In this document: piece by piece, positions 19,523 to 27,943 of the stretch
Numbering within the stretch: position 1 is the first letter of the stretch
Layout: each line of letters starts with the position of its first letter
Origin: RYN-230 sp963813975
GTDB taxonomy: Bacteria > Actinomycetota > Actinomycetes > Streptosporangiales > Streptosporangiaceae
DNA length: 64,000 nt
Reading direction: 5' to 3'
NCBI GenBank assembly: GCA_963813975.1
Contig: CAWFAP010000006.1
Coordinates: 1-64,000, forward strand
The notes under the pieces: model-generated
Seen by the model: the letters and a program-made list of their open reading frames with translations, nothing else
What the model was told of the DNA's origin: nothing
Database searches by the model: none
Position numbers and translations under genes: made by a program

Positions 19523-19744
19523 ATGCCCAAAAAGGACGGCGCCATCGAGATCGAGGGCAGGATCGTCGAGTCACTTCCCAATGCCTTCTTCCGGGTGGAG
19601 CTAGACAATGGGCACAAGGTCCTCGCCCACATCAGCGGGAAGATGCGGATGCACTACATCCGCATCCTGCCCGATGACCGGGTAGTCGTTGAGCTGAGCC
19701 CGTACGACCTGAGCCGTGGCCGGATTGTCTACCGGTACAAGTAA
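19523..19744 (+). CDS. infA: translation initiation factor IF-1
   Basis: 73 residues, the S1-like OB fold of IF-1: KKDGAIEIEGRIVESLPNAFFRVELDNG, given here in two parts around Glu11-Pro19, with HISGKMRMHYIRILPDDRV and YDLSRGRIVYRYK. IF-1 occupies the 30S A site during initiation. ATG at 19523 preceded by GCGGAGGAT. It starts the alpha-type unit with rpmJ, rpsM, rpsK, rpsD, rpoA and rplQ. Confidence 0.97.
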   Translation: MPKKDGAIEIEGRIVESLPNAFFRVELDNGHKVLAHISGKMRMHYIRILPDDRVVVELSPYDLSRGRIVYRYK

Positions 19745-19792
19745 CGGACTGACGCAGGACATTGACCCGTCCCAGCGCCGGAGGAGGCCACG

Positions 19793-19906
19793 ATGAAGGT
19801 CAAGCCGAGTGTGAAGAAGATCTGCAGCAAGTGCCGGGTGATCAGGCGGCATGGCCGTGTCATGGTCATCTGCTCTGACCCGCGGCACAAGCAGCGCCAG
19901 GGCTGA
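19793..19906 (+). CDS. rpmJ: 50S ribosomal protein L36 (zinc-binding form)
   Basis: 37 codons plus stop: MKVKPSVKKICSKCRVIRRH at the start, ending DPRHKQRQG. The zinc ligands C11, C14, C27 and H32 are all present, so this is the zinc-ribbon form rather than the zinc-free Zur-regulated paralogue. ATG at 19793 with GGAGGAGG upstream. Canonical position between infA and rpsM. Confidence 0.96.
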   Translation: MKVKPSVKKICSKCRVIRRHGRVMVICSDPRHKQRQG

Positions 19907-20048
19907 CGCCCGACCCACACGCACCGCGACGCGCGCGCGGCACCAGCCGCACGCGCGTTACCCCCGGTAGGAGGCCGGGGCCCGGCCCGGGCAGGGGCAG
20001 GGGAGCGGTTGCGCAGGCCTCCTCGATGAAAAGGAGAACTGCCCGCCC

Positions 20049-20429
20049 ATGGCCCGCCTCGTTGGCGTCAACCTCCCCCGCGAAAAGCGGCTGGAGGTCG
20101 CTCTCACGTACATCTACGGAATCGGGCGCACCCGTGCGCTCGAGACGCTGAGCGCCACTGGCGTCAGCGGCGACACCCGGGTCCACCAACTCGGAGAGGA
20201 CGACCTGGTCCGCCTCCGTGACTGGATCGAAGCGACCTACCGGGTCGAAGGCGATCTGCGCCGTGAGGTGCAGGCGGACATCCGCCGGAAGATCGAGATC
20301 GGGTGCTACCAGGGCATTCGTCATCGTCGTGGGCTGCCGGTCCATGGCCAGCGCACCCAGACGAACGCCCGCACCCGCAAGGGCAGGAAGAAGACAGTGG
20401 CCGGCAAGAAGAAGGCCGGGAAGAAGTAG
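20049..20429 (+). CDS. rpsM: 30S ribosomal protein S13
   Basis: 126 residues starting MARLVGVNLPREKRLEVALT, with GIGRTRALE, the RRGLPVHGQRTQTNARTRKG signature and a lysine-rich tail that reaches the P-site tRNA. ATG at 20049, preceded by AAAAGGAGAAC. The 142-bp spacer after rpmJ is GC-rich and holds no evident gene. Confidence 0.98.
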   Translation: MARLVGVNLPREKRLEVALTYIYGIGRTRALETLSATGVSGDTRVHQLGEDDLVRLRDWIEATYRVEGDLRREVQADIRRKIEIGCYQGIRHRRGLPVHGQRTQTNARTRKGRKKTVAGKKKAGKK

Positions 20430-20515
20430 TCCGCGCCCGTTGCCACTGCTGGCCGGGGCCAGACCACCGGGCCCTGCCACACTGCGGACCGACGACCTCA
20501 CTGAATAGGAAGCAG

Positions 20516-20917
20516 ATGCCGCCAAAGAGCCGCACCGGCGCCAAGAAGGTGCGCCGCAAAGAACGGAAGAACGTCGCTCACGGGCACGCCCACATCAGGA
20601 GCACGTTCAACAACACCATCGTCTCGATCACCGACCCGGTGGGCAACGTCATTTCCTGGGCGTCGTCCGGCCAGGTCGGGTTCAAGGGATCACGCAAGTC
20701 CACGCCATTCGCGGCGCAGATGGCGGCGGAGGCCGCAGCGCGCCGTGCCATGGAGCACGGAATGCGCAAGGTCGACGTATTCGTCAAAGGTCCTGGGTCC
20801 GGACGGGAGACCGCCATCCGGTCGCTGCAGGCGACCGGCCTGGAAGTCGGGTCGATCCAGGACGTCACCCCGGTTCCGCACAATGGCTGCCGCCCGCCTA
20901 AGCGGCGCCGGGTCTGA
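20516..20917 (+). CDS. rpsK: 30S ribosomal protein S11
   Basis: 133 residues with the conserved blocks HIRSTFNNTIVSITD, GFKGSRKSTPFAAQ and the C-terminal DVTPVPHNGCRPPKRRRV, which lines the mRNA path near the Shine-Dalgarno helix. ATG at 20516 preceded by ATAGGAAGC; in-frame starts upstream run into rpsM and are not used. rpsD follows after 14 bp. Confidence 0.98.
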   Translation: MPPKSRTGAKKVRRKERKNVAHGHAHIRSTFNNTIVSITDPVGNVISWASSGQVGFKGSRKSTPFAAQMAAEAAARRAMEHGMRKVDVFVKGPGSGRETAIRSLQATGLEVGSIQDVTPVPHNGCRPPKRRRV

Positions 20918-20931
20918 GGAGTAGCGCGAAG

Positions 20932-21558
20932 ATGGCTCGATACACGGGCGCGGACTGCAAGCTCTGCCGCCGCGAGAAGATGAAGCTGTTCCTGAAGGGC
21001 GCTAAGTGCGATTCGCCGAAGTGCCCCATCGAGATCCGGCCCTACCCGCCGGGTGAGCACGGCCGGAACCGGCCCAAGGAGAGCGAGTACCTGCTCCAGA
21101 TCCGGGAGAAGCAGAAGGCCCGCCGGGTCTACGGCATCCTCGAGCGGCAGTTCCACGGCTACTATGAGGAAGCGACCCGCAAGCGGGGTATGACCGGCGA
21201 GAACCTGCTCCAGATCCTGGAGAGCCGCCTGGACAACGCGGTGTACCGGGCCGGGTTCGCCAAGAGCCGCGACATGGCCCGCCAGCTGGTCCGGCACGGT
21301 CACTTCGTGGTCAACGGCAAGAAGGTGGACATTCCGTCCTACCGGGTGAGCGAGAACGACATTATCGAGGTCAAGCCAGGCTCGATGGAGCTGACCCCGA
21401 TGGTGGTGGCGCGCGCCGAAGCCGGCGAGCGGCCGTCTCCCGCCTGGATGGAAGTCATCCCGGACAAGATGCGCATCCTGATCCACTCCCTGCCGGCCCG
21501 GGCCCAGATCGACACCCAGGTCCAGGAACAGCTCATCGTCGAGTACTACTCGAAGTAA
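20932..21558 (+). CDS. rpsD: 30S ribosomal protein S4 (zinc-binding form)
   Basis: 208 residues. N-terminal zinc knuckle ligands are C9, C12, C26 and C31; the S4 RNA-binding domain contains ESRLDNAVYRAGFAKSRDMA and GHFVVNGKKVDIPSYRV. It is the primary 16S 5'-domain binder and, in E. coli, the alpha-operon repressor. ATG at 20932 with TGAGGAGTAGCG upstream. A 10-bp perfect hairpin follows 12 bp after the stop. Confidence 0.98.
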   Translation: MARYTGADCKLCRREKMKLFLKGAKCDSPKCPIEIRPYPPGEHGRNRPKESEYLLQIREKQKARRVYGILERQFHGYYEEATRKRGMTGENLLQILESRLDNAVYRAGFAKSRDMARQLVRHGHFVVNGKKVDIPSYRVSENDIIEVKPGSMELTPMVVARAEAGERPSPAWMEVIPDKMRILIHSLPARAQIDTQVQEQLIVEYYSK

Positions 21559-21570
21559 TACGCTCGCTAC

Positions 21571-21594
21571 GGGCCGCCGCATGGGCGGCGGCCC
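21571..21594 (+). promoter_or_regulatory. hairpin in the rpsD-rpoA spacer
   Basis: GGGCCGCCGC-ATGG-GCGGCGGCCC is a perfect 10-bp stem with a 4-nt loop, 92 bp before rpoA. It may be an attenuator or processing site setting rpoA output relative to the ribosomal genes. It has no T tract. Confidence 0.5.
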
Positions 21595-21686
21595 AGCGGG
21601 GGACGGCGGCCAGAGCCGTACCGGCATCTGGCCGGCCGCCAGAAGATCGCGACGTCAAATAGCGGGCGTCGCGGAAAGGGGTACCA

Positions 21687-22703
21687 ATGCTCATCGCCCA
21701 GCGTCCGACTCTGAATGAAGAGCAGGTCGGCGACTTCCGGTCGCGGTTCGTCATCGAGCCGCTGGAGCCAGGTTTCGGCTACACGATCGGGAACTCGGTC
21801 CGCCGCACACTGCTCTCCTCAATCCCCGGTGCGGCCGTCACCAGTATCCGGATCGAGGGTGTCCTGCACGAGTTCTCCACCGTCCCCGGGGTCCAGGAGG
21901 ATGTCACCGACATCATCCTTAACCTCAAGGCCCTGGTCGTTTCCTCGGAGCAGGACGAGCCGGTGGTCATGTACCTGCGCAAGCAGGGGCCCGGTGAGGT
22001 GACCGCCGCGGACATCGCGCCGCCGGCCGGGGTCGAGGTGCACAACCCGGACCTGCACATCGCCACCCTGAACGCCAAGGGCAAGCTGGAGATGGAGCTG
22101 ACGGTCGAGCGCGGCCGCGGCTACGTCTCCGCCGCGCAGAACAAGCAGCCCGGCCAGGAGATCGGCCGTATCCCGATCGACTCCATCTACTCGCCGGTGA
22201 TGCGGGTTACCTACAAGGTCGAGGCCACCCGTGTGGAGCAGCGGACCGACTTCGACAAGCTCATCCTCGACGTCGAGACCAAGCCGTCCATGCGTCCCCG
22301 GGATGCCGTGGCCAGCGCGGGCAAGACCCTCGTCGAGCTGTTCGGCCTGGCCCGCGAGCTGAATGTGGAGGCCGAGGGCATCGACATCGGCCCGTCGCCT
22401 ACGGACGCCGCGCTCGCGGCCGACCTGGCGCTGCCGATCGAGGAGCTCAACCTCACCGTCCGCTCGTACAACTGCCTCAAGCGTGAGGGCATTCACACCG
22501 TGGGCGAACTGGTTGCCCGCAGTGAGCAGGACCTGCTCGACATCCGTAACTTCGGCGCCAAGTCGATCGAGGAAGTCAAGCAGAAGCTGGTTGACATGGG
22601 CCTCGCGCTCAAGGACTCCCCGCCGGGGTTCGACCCTGGTAGCGCAGCCGACAGCTACGGCGCGGACGACGACGACAGTTACGTCGAGACCGAGCAGTAC
22701 TGA
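21687..22703 (+). CDS. rpoA: DNA-directed RNA polymerase subunit alpha
   Basis: 338 residues. The N-terminal domain has PLEPGFGYTIGNSVRRTLLSS and GRGYV, the dimerisation and beta-binding parts. The C-terminal domain (about 250-315) has LNLTVRSYNCLKREGIHTVGE, given in two parts around Tyr-Asn-Cys, and LLDIRNFGAKSIEEV, which binds UP elements and activators. An acidic tail ends YVETEQY. ATG at 21687 with AAAGGGG upstream. A 13-bp palindromic hairpin follows before rplQ. Confidence 0.98.
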   Translation: MLIAQRPTLNEEQVGDFRSRFVIEPLEPGFGYTIGNSVRRTLLSSIPGAAVTSIRIEGVLHEFSTVPGVQEDVTDIILNLKALVVSSEQDEPVVMYLRKQGPGEVTAADIAPPAGVEVHNPDLHIATLNAKGKLEMELTVERGRGYVSAAQNKQPGQEIGRIPIDSIYSPVMRVTYKVEATRVEQRTDFDKLILDVETKPSMRPRDAVASAGKTLVELFGLARELNVEAEGIDIGPSPTDAALAADLALPIEELNLTVRSYNCLKREGIHTVGELVARSEQDLLDIRNFGAKSIEEVKQKLVDMGLALKDSPPGFDPGSAADSYGADDDDSYVETEQY

Positions 22704-22715
22704 TCCTGAGTAGTA

Positions 22716-22742
22716 CTGGCCGGGCCGGACCGGCCCGGCCAG
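22716..22742 (+). promoter_or_regulatory. 13-bp-stem hairpin in the rpoA-rplQ spacer
   Basis: CTGGCCGGGCCGG (22716-22728) and CCGGCCCGGCCAG (22730-22742) are perfect inverted copies around a single A. It begins 12 bp after the rpoA stop and ends 21 bp before the rplQ start. It may attenuate rplQ or protect the rpoA mRNA end. Confidence 0.5.
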
Positions 22743-22763
22743 CGAACCGAGGAGAACGTTCCG

Positions 22764-23372
22764 ATGCCCACGCCCACCAAGGGCCGCCGGCTGGGTGGCA
22801 GTGCTGCCCACCAGCGTCACCTGCTGGCGAACCTGGCGACTGCCTTGTTCGAGCACGGCAAGATCACCACGACCGAGGCCAAGGCGCGTCGGCTCCGGCC
22901 GTACGCCGAGCGGCTGATCACCTTCGCCAAGCGGGGTGACCTGGCCGCGCGGCGCGAGGTGCTCACCGTCGTCACCGACAAGGGCGTGGTGCACACCCTG
23001 TTCACCGAGATCGGGCCGCAGTTCGCGACCCGTGAGGGCGGCTACACCCGGATCACCAAGATTGGCCCGCGCAAGGGCGACAACGCCCCGCTCGCGGTCA
23101 TCGAGCTGGTCCAGGAGGAAGCGGAGGCCAAGCCGCGCCGTCGCCGCGGACGGCGGCCTCAGGCCGCGGCCCGCCCGGCTGCGGCTCCGGCCGCCGAGGC
23201 GGCTGACGCGGACGCCCCGGTGGCGGAAGACGCTGCGGCCGAGGACACCGCGGTAGACGACACGGTGGCCGAGGACACGGTGGCCGAGGACACGGTGGCC
23301 GAGGACGAGACCGCGCCGGATGACTCAGCTGACGCCGAGGACGGGGACTCCGCCACGCCGTCGGAGAAGTAA
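22764..23372 (+). CDS. rplQ: 50S ribosomal protein L17 with acidic repetitive tail
   Basis: 202 residues against about 120-130 in E. coli. The L17 core starts MPTPTKGRRLGGSAAHQRHL and contains NLATALFEHGKITTTEAKA, ending near residue 118. The tail is first Arg/Ala-rich, then strongly acidic, with 15-bp repeats encoding D-T-V-A-E. Actinobacterial L17 often has an acidic tail; the perfect repeats are unusual. ATG at 22764 with CGAGGAGAACG upstream. Last ribosomal gene of the block; truA follows after 17 bp. Confidence 0.97.
   Translation: MPTPTKGRRLGGSAAHQRHLLANLATALFEHGKITTTEAKARRLRPYAERLITFAKRGDLAARREVLTVVTDKGVVHTLFTEIGPQFATREGGYTRITKIGPRKGDNAPLAVIELVQEEAEAKPRRRRGRRPQAAARPAAAPAAEAADADAPVAEDAAAEDTAVDDTVAEDTVAEDTVAEDETAPDDSADAEDGDSATPSEK
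23259..23303 (+). repeat. three 15-bp in-frame repeats in rplQ
   Basis: GACACGGTGGCCGAG occurs three times without interruption (23259-23273, 23274-23288, 23289-23303), encoding Asp-Thr-Val-Ala-Glu in the acidic L17 tail. Confidence 0.9.
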
Positions 23373-23389
23373 CCAGGAAGCCGTCGCCG

Positions 23390-24247
23390 TTGCTTGCTGA
23401 GGTCTGCCGGGTCCGGATCGACCTCAGCTACGACGGCGGCGGCTTTTCCGGCTGGGCCCGCCAGCCTGGCCAGCGCACCGTCCAGCAGGTGCTTGAGGAC
23501 GCGCTGACCCTGGTGATGCGCACCGACCCGCCGGTCCAGCTCACTGTGGCGGGCCGGACGGATGCCGGGGTGCACGCGCGGGGCCAGGTGGCTCACGCCG
23601 ACCTGCCTGCCACAGCGTGGCTCGAGGTGGCACCGGCCATCCTGCGCAGGCTGGCTGGCCTGCTGCCGCCCGACGTCCGGATCCGGCGGATCGCTCCGGC
23701 CCCGGACGGGTTCGACGCCCGGTTTTCCGCGCTGAGCCGCCGGTACTCCTACCGGGTCTGCGACGACGTGACCGGACCGGACCCGCTGCGCCGGCACGAC
23801 ACCCTCTGGTACCGCCGCGGGGTCGAGGTCGGCGCCATGAACGAGGCCGCCGGGTTGCTGCTCGGCGAGCATGACTTCGCCGCCTTCTGCCGCCGCCGCG
23901 AGGGGGCGACCACGGTGCGCGAGCTTCTCTCCCTTTCCTGGGCGCGGCCGGAGCCCACGGTGGCCGAGGCCACCGTGGTCGCGGACGCGTTCTGCCACTC
24001 GATGGTCCGGGCCCTGGCCGGCGCGCTCCTCAAGGTGGGCGAGGGGGCGAGGCCACCGTCCTGGCCGGCCCAGGTGCTCACGGCCCGGATCCGTGACCCC
24101 GGCGTGCCCGTGGTCCCGCCGCACGGGCTGTGCCTGGAAGAGGTCCGTTACCCGCCGCCGGGCCAGCTCGCCCAGCGGGCCCTGGTCACCCGGCGGGTGC
24201 GGCCCGCAGTCGCCGAGCCCGCCCCGGCTGACCCGCCTCCTGGCTGA
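23390..24247 (+). CDS. truA: tRNA pseudouridine(38-40) synthase TruA
   Basis: 285 residues converting U38-U40 in tRNA anticodon arms to pseudouridine. The catalytic Asp lies in AGRTDAGVHARGQVAH (about residues 57-72, Asp61), the family signature; RRYSYRVCDD and HDFAAFCRRR are also visible. TTG at 23390 is chosen because AGGAAG lies about 10 nt upstream and the product then begins just before the conserved VRIDLSYDG; no ATG fits. It is the usual actinobacterial neighbour of rplQ. The stop codon lies within a 16-bp tandem repeat. Confidence 0.94.
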   Translation: MLAEVCRVRIDLSYDGGGFSGWARQPGQRTVQQVLEDALTLVMRTDPPVQLTVAGRTDAGVHARGQVAHADLPATAWLEVAPAILRRLAGLLPPDVRIRRIAPAPDGFDARFSALSRRYSYRVCDDVTGPDPLRRHDTLWYRRGVEVGAMNEAAGLLLGEHDFAAFCRRREGATTVRELLSLSWARPEPTVAEATVVADAFCHSMVRALAGALLKVGEGARPPSWPAQVLTARIRDPGVPVVPPHGLCLEEVRYPPPGQLAQRALVTRRVRPAVAEPAPADPPPG

Positions 24248-24276
24248 CCTGCCTCCTGGCTGACCTGCCTCCTGGC
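24229..24276. repeat. three 16-bp tandem repeats over the truA 3' end
   Basis: TGACCTGCCTCCTGGC (first copy with one change) at 24229-24244, 24245-24260 and 24261-24276. The truA stop is the TGA that begins the second copy. The convergent membrane-protein gene ends 14 bp further on. Confidence 0.85.
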
Positions 24277-24289
24277 TGAACTCGCCCGG

Positions 24290-26468
24290 CTACGGGACCT
24301 GCGGCTTGCCGAACACCATCCGGCTGGTCAGGCTGATGCCAGCGGTACTGGCCACCAGTTGCCGCGAAAACGTGTCCAGCTCCTTGCGCCGCGCCGCGCT
24401 GCCCGGCGCCCGCAGATTGGTGAACTCGGCCCAGGTGAGGATCAGGTAGTGGCCCTTGATCTGGGCCTCTTCCAGCCCGGTCCCCTTCATCAGGTTCTTG
24501 GTCGGGCCGTGCGCGGCCGGCAGTTGCTTGATGAACGCGGTGGCGCCGGTCGCCTTCCCGGCCCGCTCCGCGCCGGTCACGTTGGCCAGGTTCAGCACGC
24601 CGATGGTAGCCATGATCTTCTGCCCGGCGGACAGGTAGCTCGCGCGCATGACCTGGGAGCAGCCCGGCCTTGCGCACGGCGGCCCGCAGCCGGTTCCCCA
24701 GCACCGTGCCCCGGCAGTTGCGCCCGGACCGCTGGGTGGTCCGGGCCACGGTCCCACCCACGGTGTAACGGGCCGGGAACAGCTCGCTGAGCGCCAGGGC
24801 CGTCGGGTCGTCGGCCCGGGTGGTGATGTGCCTCCAGGGGCCGAGGGTGGGTGACGCGCTGCTGGACGCCGCGTTCTGGCGCGCCGTGGGCGCAGCGGCC
24901 GGCGCGTTCGCCTCCCCCCGGGCGAAGTGCAGGTAGGCCGCGGTGACCAGGACGATGACGACCACCATCATGACCAGCGGCATGAGCCACATCCGGGACC
25001 GGCTGGGTGGCTTACGCGGTTTGCGGGGCTTGCGGCCCTGGGCGGCGGACCGCGACGCCCTGGTTCCGCTCGCGACGGTGTCCGGCCCTTCGATCTCGCC
25101 GGTATCCTGCTGGCGGCTCTGCCGGGCGGCCAGCCGTCCTCCCGGCCGGGCCGTGCGCAGCGATGGATCGGTCTGCCCCGGGTATCCCGGCTCGCCGGGG
25201 AGACCAGCCTCGCCGTGGAGAGCAGCCTCGCCAGGGAACCCGGTCTCGCCCGGGTACCCGGGCGTCCCGGCCTGGCCCGCGTACCCGGACGGCGCCGTGT
25301 ACCCGGACGGCGCCGCGAGCCCGGATGGTGCCGCGAGCCCGGATGGTGCTGTGGACCCGGACGGCGCTGCGGGGCCGCCGGGCGGCTCGAAGAACCCCCG
25401 TGGCCCGGTCTGGGCACTCTCGTCCGTCCGGGTGGGCCCGCTCTCGTCCCGCCCGGGCCGCGCCGGGGCCGCACTCCACTCACCCAGCTGCGCATCGTCC
25501 AGCACCGCCCAGGTCTGGGTGGCCGTAGCGTCAGCTGACGGGTCGCTCACGGCCAGCAGCGAGTACTCGGGCTCCGGTGACCCGGACCCGGCTCCGGCGG
25601 CCAGGCCGGGACGCCCCGCGGCGCTGGCGGCCCGGAGCGCGGGCGTGTTCCACGGCGTGAACTGGCCTGGTGGGTACACCGGGTCGGGCGCTCCGGGGGC
25701 AGGCGGGAATCCCCGGACCGGACCGCGCCCACCGGGCCCTGCGGTCCGGAACGCCCCGGCGCTCCACAGCGAGCCGCGGGACTGTGATCCGGATCCGGCA
25801 CTGGCCGGCCCGCCCTGGATCTCCTGGCCGGGCCGTCGCTCTGGACGGCGCCACGTGTTTTCCCGCGACGCGGGCCCGCCGCCGACCGCTGGCGGTGCAG
25901 CCTGGGCCGCCCGTGCGGCACGGGGTCCAGAGTTGCCGGGCCCGGGCTCGCTGCGTCCAGAGTTGCCGGCCCCGGCTGGTTCGCGTCCGCGCCGCCTCCC
26001 TCCGCGCCTGGCTCCCGGTTGCGGCCCGCCCGGCGCGTATCCCGCCGCTTGCGGGGCGGGTGGCGGGTATCCCGGGCCTGCGGGGCCAGCGGCCGGGCCT
26101 GGGTAGGACGAGGCGCCGTCCGGGCGCCGGTGGCTGCCGCTGGACTGGCTCCCACTGGTCTGGCCGCTGCCCCACTGAGCGCCGCCGAACTGGCCGCTGC
26201 TGGTCTGGCCGCCACCGAACTGACCCGGGCGGCCGGCCGTTGCTCCTGGGTCTTCCTCACCTGGCGCCGGCCGCCACCGTCCGGGCGGCGTACTCTCCTG
26301 CTGCGTGCCGAGGCGCCCAGTGCTTTCTAGCTGGCCACCAGACCGCCAGGTACTCTCACCCTGGCCGCTACGGGGCCCGGGACCTTCACGCTGGCCACTA
26401 CGGCGCCCCGCTGGCGCGTCCAGTCGGCTGTCCGGCGGGCCGCCGCCCTCGTCACCCGGGTAGCCCAT
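24290..26468 (-). CDS. Pro/Gly-rich single-pass membrane protein, frame disrupted near the C-terminus
   Basis: About 725 residues if one shift is repaired. Residues 1 to about 490 are low-complexity Pro/Gly/Ser/Gln, including collagen-like GYPG/GFPG/GLPG steps and APSGLAAPSG repeats. Then comes a basic stretch (RKPRKPPSRSRM), one membrane segment (WLMPLVMMVVVIVLVTAAYL) and an extracytoplasmic domain of about 200 residues. Reading leaves frame at GGG (24663-24665 on the plus strand): the frame starting at 26468 degenerates into Arg/Gly-rich sequence, while the next frame continues sensibly as CSQVMRASYLSAGQKIMATIGV to FGKPQVP. One extra base explains it. Function unknown. It lies between truA and rplM, where other Actinobacteria may carry ESX-4 genes. 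Confidence 0.7.
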
Positions 26469-26551
26469 GCCGGGGAGCGTACCGTTCTACGGGCCGGCCT
26501 CCGGCGGACCGCCAATTTGGCCGCCCGGTCGGCCGGGGCTCGTCGCTCGCT

Positions 26552-26581
26552 TTGACCGTTACTAGCAAGGGCCGGTATCCT
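26552..26581 (+). promoter_or_regulatory. rplM promoter
   Basis: TTGACC (26552-26557), 18 bp, TATCCT (26576-26581), a strong vegetative promoter. It gives an rplM leader of about 155 nt. It lies in the 277-bp divergent gap between the membrane protein and rplM. Confidence 0.7.
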
Positions 26582-26745
26582 TCTTGGACGTCCATGTGTG
26601 TCCGCATGCCCGCGGTGCCCGCTCAGCGAGGCTGGTTACGCGGCGTCGGACGCGTCGGACTCCCTCACCCGGGACTGCAGCCGAGCACGTTGCGCCTCCC
26701 GGGCGCGGAACCAGATTAGGTCCCACCACACAAAGGCTTACCACC

Positions 26746-27219
26746 GTGCGCACATTCAGCCCCAAGGCCGGCGACATCCATCGTCAGTGGCACGTCATTG
26801 ACGCGTCTGACGTCGTCCTCGGACGTCTGGCCAGCCACGCGGCGATCCTGCTGCGCGGCAAGCACAAGCCGATCTTCGCGCCGCACGTGGACACGGGTGA
26901 CTTCGTCATTGTCGTCAACGCGGGCAAGATCGTGCTCACGGGCCGGAAGCTGGAGCAGAAGCTCGCTCACCGCCACTCCGGTTACCCGGGCGGGCTGCGC
27001 TCGGTGGCCTACGGCGACCTCCTCGAGCAGCACCCCGAGCGGGTGATCGAGAAGGCCGTCAAGGGCATGCTCCCGAAGAACTCCCTGGGCCGCAGCCAAC
27101 TGCGCAAGCTCAAGGTGTACGCCGGGCCCGATCACCCGCACCAGGCGCAGCAGCCCACCCCGTTCGAGATCTCGCAGGTCGCCCAGCAGGCGCCAGCCGC
27201 CCGCGCGGGCAGCCGCTAG
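26746..27219 (+). CDS. rplM: 50S ribosomal protein L13
   Basis: 157 residues starting RTFSPKAGDIHRQWHVIDA after the GTG-encoded Met, with VLGRLASHAAILLRGKHKP and the signature AVKGMLPKNSLGRSQLRKLKVY, split here at Asn-Ser. L13 is an early 50S assembly protein. GTG at 26746 was chosen because the product then begins like L13 homologues; longer in-frame starts run through the promoter. rpsI follows after 103 bp, as in nearly all bacteria. Confidence 0.97.
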   Translation: MRTFSPKAGDIHRQWHVIDASDVVLGRLASHAAILLRGKHKPIFAPHVDTGDFVIVVNAGKIVLTGRKLEQKLAHRHSGYPGGLRSVAYGDLLEQHPERVIEKAVKGMLPKNSLGRSQLRKLKVYAGPDHPHQAQQPTPFEISQVAQQAPAARAGSR

Positions 27220-27322
27220 GCCGGTACGCCCACGGCATCGCGCCGCAGGGCCGCCGCCTGGCGGACGCCCTGATCAGCACCGATACTGATCAGAATCGAT
27301 TAGGAAGTACGAGGAAGGAACC

Positions 27323-27856
27323 GTGGCCGAGTCCACTGGCACGCAGGAGCTCGCTGAGGGCGCCAGCGTGGAGACGCCGGAAGACGCCGGCGAGCACGTG
27401 TCGGAGTACACCACCGAGACGTCCGCCGCGGATGCCGGTGAGCGGCAGCCGGCCCGCAAGCCGGTGGTGACCGGCAGCGCGCTCGGCACCGGCCGTCGCA
27501 AGGAAGCCATCGCCCGAGTCCGCATCGTGCCCGGGTCGGGGCAGTGGCGGATCAACGACCGGACGCTGCCTGAGTTCTTCCCGAACAAGGTGCACCAGCA
27601 GCTGATCAGCGAGCCGTTCGTGAGCCTCGGCGCGGAGAACCAGTTCGACGTCCTCGCGCGGATCAGCGGTGGCGGCATCACCGGCCAGGCCGGCGCGCTG
27701 CGGCTGGGGATCGCCCGGGCCCTGATCCTGGTCAACCCGGACAACCGTCCCACGCTGAAGCGGGCCGGCTTCCTGACCCGGGATCCGCGGGTCAAGGAGC
27801 GGAAGAAGTACGGTCTGAAGAAGGCGCGCAAGGCACCTCAGTACTCCAAGCGCTAA
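27323..27856 (+). CDS. rpsI: 30S ribosomal protein S9 with acidic N-terminal extension
   Basis: 177 residues. The first ~50 are acidic (ESTGTQELAEGASVETPEDA) and precede the S9 fold, as in other Actinobacteria. The core has GTGRRKEAIARVRIVPGSG and the C-terminal tail ending KKARKAPQYSKR, whose last Arg contacts the P-site tRNA. GTG at 27323, preceded by ACGAGGAAGGAACC. The upstream spacer contains two CTGATCAG copies close together. Confidence 0.97.
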   Translation: MAESTGTQELAEGASVETPEDAGEHVSEYTTETSAADAGERQPARKPVVTGSALGTGRRKEAIARVRIVPGSGQWRINDRTLPEFFPNKVHQQLISEPFVSLGAENQFDVLARISGGGITGQAGALRLGIARALILVNPDNRPTLKRAGFLTRDPRVKERKKYGLKKARKAPQYSKR

Positions 27857-27881
27857 CCAGCTGACCTGCGTTCCTGGCTAA

Positions 27882-27933
27882 CCCCCCAGGCAAGTCTGTT
27901 TTGGCATACCTCGACGACGAGATGACTGGGGGG
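27882..27933 (+). promoter_or_regulatory. possible RBS-masking stem before glmM
   Basis: CCCCCCAG (27882-27889) can pair with CTGGGGGG (27926-27933). The G run is the best purine-rich element before the glmM ATG at 27944, so the stem would cover the ribosome-binding site. The 36-nt loop is comparatively AT-rich. It resembles no riboswitch class I know. Confidence 0.4.
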
Positions 27934-27943
27934 CTGCGAGATC

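Noticed and set aside
24943..26106. Plus-strand open frame opposite the Pro/Gly-rich membrane protein
   Set aside because: The minus-strand reading has a membrane helix, a start near the gene boundary and a coherent C-terminal domain; the plus frame is only its repetitive complement.
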